From Calditrichia bacterium (GTDB taxonomy: Bacteria > Calditrichota > Calditrichia > RBG-13-44-9), in assembly GCA_026991005.1 (NCBI GenBank), contig JALXCH010000328.1, positions 1 to 18,610 of the forward strand: a stretch of 18,610 bases of DNA, written 5' to 3'. The notes under the pieces were generated by a model that saw nothing but the letters and a program-made list of their open reading frames with translations, was not told where the DNA came from and made no database searches. Positions 15,688 to 18,610 of this stretch are shown piece by piece. Position 1 is the first letter of the stretch; each line of letters starts with the position of its first letter. A program made the position numbers and the translations under genes.

Positions 15688-17112
15688 TTATTCTATAATA
15701 AAGCGAATTCGGGTTTCAATGGCATTTCGGCACACCGGGTCGAAAGGAATATTCCCGCGGGAGAACATGATGCAGTTCAATGCCGGACGGTAAAGCCCCT
15801 GCGAGGCATATCCCGCTCCTTCAAAAGCTCCCACCACATCACGATATTTATGATGGCTAAAAAACTCCTCCACCCAGCGGGATTGCTCATTACGCAGCCG
15901 ATCAATCTCCTCTTCCGGAGCGTTTTTCTCACGCAATTCCCGCAACTTCTGACGGTACTTCTTTTCTCTCTCATCAAATTTCTGTTTGTCCCACGGTGTG
16001 GGAATGGGAATACCCGGTGTGACAAACTTCTGCCATTTTACTTTTGGGGGATTCAGCAATGCAGTCACATTGGGTTCCCAGGGTTCCACGCCCTTCGGGT
16101 AAAAATCGGAATACGCCACATCACTGGTGTAGTACTCATCTCCCAATCCCCCGAAACTGTGACCAAATTCGTGCACAAAAATATATTCCGACCAGCGATT
16201 GTCTGAAGCAGTACAGGCGTAGAGGTTGTAAATACCTCCGCCGCCGTACTGCGTGGTATTCACCACCAAAAAGAGGGCATCGAACGGTACCGCCGAGGCG
16301 ATATCCTGAATGTTACGATTGTCGAAACTCATTAAATAGCGCTGGGAACCAAAGGTGTTAAAGCTGGTGTTAATGGCGGTATTTTTGAACACCCCTTTGC
16401 GAGGATCATCCGTTCCGGAATCCGCTGAAGGACGAAACAAGGCATAAACATTGATTTTCTCGGCATAGGCACGAAACGGCTCTACCTGAAGCAAACGCCC
16501 TACCAGGCGTTGTGCATCCGCCTCAAAATCGGATTTTTGCGAGGAAGTGTATCCATCAGCAATAATGGCAATATCCAGATGATGGGTGGCATCTCCTTTT
16601 TCCTGAATGGGAATTACCATCACATCGGAAGCGCGATCCTCGGTCGAGATGGCATCGGAAAGGGGATCGATGGTGAGTACACCGATTTGCCGGGTAAACA
16701 GATTCTGTTTATCCCGGCGGTAGAATTCTACCACTACCTTCTGTTTGGGAAAAGGAATGCGTACCGTCTCGTGAATGACCTTCTTACCGCCCCGGATGGC
16801 TTCCTGAGTGGTCTGCCACTCGTTGAACAGTGTGCTGTATCCGTAACTGAAAATTAAGCGATTGGTGGCAGCATTGTACACCTTTACCAGGTACATCCCC
16901 AGATTCAGCGTATCCACCAGATTATGCTGGCTGCCGGGCCATCCTTCTACACGGTACAACTGATCCGGAACAATTGATTCTGCCTCCCGACTGCCCACAT
17001 GGAAATAGTCGATTCGCAGGGTGGCATCGGTAAAATAGCGGGCAAATTCCTGGGCCAAAAGGAGTTGAAAACCAATCCCCAGAATCAGAAAAATGGCGTA
17101 AACCCGTTTCAT
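15688..17112 (-). CDS. Exported IgA-peptidase M64 family zinc metallopeptidase
   Basis: 474 residues. ATG 17112 follows GAGGG. The signal peptide is 1-20 (MKRVYAIFLILGIGFQLLLA). Residues about 25-150 match the M64 N-terminal beta domain. The catalytic M64 domain runs from about 175 (HHLDIAIIADGYTS) to the end, and includes INVYALFRPSADSGTDDP, NTSFNTFG and the zinc site HEFGHSFGGLGDEYY at 314-328 (H314, E315, H318; D325 fits the third-ligand position). Motif and spacing are intact, so it should be active. The family is named after a Clostridium ramosum IgA-cleaving enzyme, but most members have unknown substrates, so the name should not be read as function. A charged helical stretch at 376-412 lies between the active site and the C-terminal Cys-containing segment (C447, C461). 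No T9SS or lipoprotein signal is seen; periplasmic or secreted. Confidence 0.93.
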   Translation of the reverse strand: MKRVYAIFLILGIGFQLLLAQEFARYFTDATLRIDYFHVGSREAESIVPDQLYRVEGWPGSQHNLVDTLNLGMYLVKVYNAATNRLIFSYGYSTLFNEWQTTQEAIRGGKKVIHETVRIPFPKQKVVVEFYRRDKQNLFTRQIGVLTIDPLSDAISTEDRASDVMVIPIQEKGDATHHLDIAIIADGYTSSQKSDFEADAQRLVGRLLQVEPFRAYAEKINVYALFRPSADSGTDDPRKGVFKNTAINTSFNTFGSQRYLMSFDNRNIQDIASAVPFDALFLVVNTTQYGGGGIYNLYACTASDNRWSEYIFVHEFGHSFGGLGDEYYTSDVAYSDFYPKGVEPWEPNVTALLNPPKVKWQKFVTPGIPIPTPWDKQKFDEREKKYRQKLRELREKNAPEEEIDRLRNEQSRWVEEFFSHHKYRDVVGAFEGAGYASQGLYRPALNCIMFSRGNIPFDPVCRNAIETRIRFIIE

Positions 17113-17234
17113 TTGTTTTCCCTCGTATTCTTCACAACAAAACAGAAATCAAACAGCAAATTGCAAAACAGATTAAGTTGAATAAAACAAATTTTCTCTA
17201 CCAGTAACAAACTTCAAATAACCACAGCTTTTTT

Positions 17235-17275
17235 CATTTTACATTTTACATTTTACATTTTTAATTTTACATTTA
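17235..17275. repeat. Imperfect 7-bp tandem repeat (ATTTTAC units)
   Basis: About six consecutive 7-bp units in the 272-bp gap between the acyl-CoA dehydrogenase and M64 genes. Three are exact ATTTTAC and the rest vary by one to three bases. The array ends about 123 bp upstream of the M64 start. It is AT-rich and non-coding. Confidence 0.8.
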
Positions 17276-17342
17276 ATCTAACATTTCATTTTGTGGTAAA
17301 AAAATTCAATTCAAAAAATACGGCTTCCAATTTTTCCAAACC

Positions 17343-17373
17343 AAAAAATAAGGGACTCCCCGGAGGAAGTCCC
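17343..17373 (-). terminator. Intrinsic terminator of the acyl-CoA dehydrogenase gene
   Basis: Read on the minus strand, GGGACTTCC-TCCG-GGGAGTCCC (17352-17373) forms a 9-bp stem with one G-T wobble and a 4-nt loop. It is followed by TTATTTTTT and begins 11 nt after the stop codon. It should separate this gene from the M64 gene downstream. Confidence 0.88.
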
Positions 17374-17384
17374 CGCTCAACTTT

Positions 17385-18545
17385 TTATTTTTTAAACAGC
17401 AAATATTTGGCAATGGTGTGAAGCTGCATATTGGAAGTCCCTTCGTAAATCTGACCGATTTTGGCGTCCCGGTACAACTTTTCCACGGGATATTCTTTGG
17501 TGTACCCGTAGCCACCGTAAATTTCGATTGCTTTGGAGGTAATATGCTCCGCCATTTGAGAAGCAAACAATTTGGCCATGGCTGCTTCTTTCAGAAAGCT
17601 CTTCCCGGCTTCTTTCAGGCGCGCGGCGTTGTACACCAGCAAACGGGCAGCTTCCAGCCGGGTGGCCATTTCCGCAATCTGAAACTGAATTCCCTGAAAT
17701 TCGGCAATTCGTTTACCAAATTGTTCCCTCTCCAGGGAGTAGCTCATGGCATACTGCAGGGCTGCTTCCGCAATGCCCAGCATCTGCGCCCCAATGCCAA
17801 TCCGACCTTCGTTCAGCGTCTCGATCGCTACCTTGTATCCTTTCCCAATCTCGCCCAGTACATTTTCCCGGGGAACGATGCAATTGTCCAGCACTAGTTC
17901 GCAGGTACTGCTGGCACGGATGCCCAGCTTGTCCTCTTTTTTGGACACGGAAAAACCCTCGAAATCTTTTTCCACTACAAAGGCGGTAATCCCCTTATAA
18001 CCCAGTTCGGGATTTACGTTGGCAAAGATAATAAAAATATCGGCTTCGCCTCCGTTGGTAGTCCACATTTTCTGGCCGTTCAGTACAAAGTGGTCACCTT
18101 TATCTTCTGCCCGGGTACGCAGAGAGAAGGCATCGCTTCCCGAACCCGATTCCGAGAGCGAATAGGCTCCCAACTTCTCTGTTGCCAGCTGCGGGAGATA
18201 CTTCTTCTTCAGTTCCTCCGAACCCCAGCGCAGAAAAGCATTATTCACCAGCGTGTTCTGCACATCCACATAAATGGCTGCTGAAGCATCCACCTGCGCC
18301 ATCGCCTCAATCGCTAAAATGGACATGAAGAAATTGGCGCCAGTGCCTCCATATTCTTCGGGAATCTCAATTCCCATCAATCCCAGTTCAAAAAACTGTT
18401 TTAAGAGTTCCGGTTTGAATTTCCCTTCACGATCCATCTCTGCACTGTAAGGTCGAATCTGCTCATCGGCAAACTCATACACCATATCTTTAAACATCTG
18501 TTCCTGTTCTGTGATTTCAGTAAGCGGACTGATTGTGTTTTCCAT
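17385..18545 (-). CDS. Acyl-CoA dehydrogenase, short/branched-chain type
   Basis: 386 residues, the normal length. ATG 18545 has GAGGAG at 18552-18557. It is a cytoplasmic FAD enzyme that oxidises acyl-CoA to trans-2-enoyl-CoA and passes electrons to electron-transfer flavoprotein, in fatty-acid or branched-chain amino-acid breakdown. The N-terminal helical domain is about 1-120. The middle beta domain has the signatures YSLSESGSGSDAFSL (128-142) and MWTTNGG (160-166). The C-terminal helical domain has REQFGKRI...FQ, YGGYGYTKEYPVEKLYRDAKI and the catalytic-base segment IYEGTSNMQ, with E368 as the expected base. E368 in the YEGT position places it with short-chain and short/branched-chain (ACADSB-like) enzymes, and LNEGRIGIGAQMLG and TIAKYL also resemble ACADSB. 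Substrate preference cannot be read from sequence. Its upstream neighbour is outside the window. Confidence 0.95.
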   Translation of the reverse strand: MENTISPLTEITEQEQMFKDMVYEFADEQIRPYSAEMDREGKFKPELLKQFFELGLMGIEIPEEYGGTGANFFMSILAIEAMAQVDASAAIYVDVQNTLVNNAFLRWGSEELKKKYLPQLATEKLGAYSLSESGSGSDAFSLRTRAEDKGDHFVLNGQKMWTTNGGEADIFIIFANVNPELGYKGITAFVVEKDFEGFSVSKKEDKLGIRASSTCELVLDNCIVPRENVLGEIGKGYKVAIETLNEGRIGIGAQMLGIAEAALQYAMSYSLEREQFGKRIAEFQGIQFQIAEMATRLEAARLLVYNAARLKEAGKSFLKEAAMAKLFASQMAEHITSKAIEIYGGYGYTKEYPVEKLYRDAKIGQIYEGTSNMQLHTIAKYLLFKK

Positions 18546-18610
18546 AGGTTGCTCCTCTGTTTAATTCGATTGTACCGTTTAATTGATTTGATCAGGTTTT
18601 CAATTCTAAA

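Noticed and set aside
1..18610. CRISPR arrays, tRNA genes, phage or transposase genes, toxin-antitoxin pairs
   Set aside because: I saw none. The only long direct repeats are in-frame adhesin modules without spacers, and the remaining genes match chromosomal families.

Overview
The window looks like chromosome from a Gram-negative member of the FCB superphylum. The best clue is the 1622-residue secreted protein at 2274-7142, which ends in a type IX secretion (T9SS, Por) type A sorting domain of the YPNPFNPTT...SGIYFYRL kind. That exact flavour, the mid-range base composition and the mix of secreted multidomain peptidases suggest Calditrichota or a neighbour such as Ignavibacteriota or a KSB1-type lineage. 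This is an inference from motifs; there is no rRNA or other marker here.

Layout. Positions 1-7142 (minus strand) hold a two-gene surface module. A huge M6-peptidase-like protein is followed after 61 bp by a cadherin-like tandem-repeat adhesin that runs off the left edge. Positions 7143-7423 are a divergent promoter region with a good sigma70-type promoter for the rightward genes and a CRP/FNR-like palindrome. Positions 7424-12137 (plus strand) are a tight run of five genes: a KtrA-type potassium-channel regulator, a NusG-domain-II protein, a Gx transporter-family membrane protein, a small cysteine-containing orphan and a two-lobed M16 zinc peptidase. A HisI-like protein lacking the HisI metal ligands follows at 12269-12649. 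It converges on a minus-strand orphan hybrid histidine kinase (12936-15287). Further right on the minus strand lie an IgA-peptidase M64 family protein (15688-17112) and a short/branched-chain-type acyl-CoA dehydrogenase (17385-18545) with a clear intrinsic terminator.

How they fit. Three genes encode exported proteins of metallopeptidase families (M6-like, M16, M64). M64 keeps its full zinc motif, M16 keeps one of two, and the M6-like protein has lost its motif entirely. The M6-like protein and the adhesin beside it also share an unnamed beta-sandwich-type domain, so they may work together at the cell surface. The acyl-CoA dehydrogenase, potassium regulator and histidine kinase look like ordinary housekeeping or sensory genes with no obvious link to the surface module.

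Most notable are two apparent pseudoenzymes with intact reading frames (the M6-like and HisI-like proteins), the near-identical 279-bp repeats in the adhesin gene, and a possible pseudoknot-forming inverted repeat between the HisI-like gene and the kinase gene. I see no tRNA, rRNA, CRISPR array, insertion sequence or phage gene.
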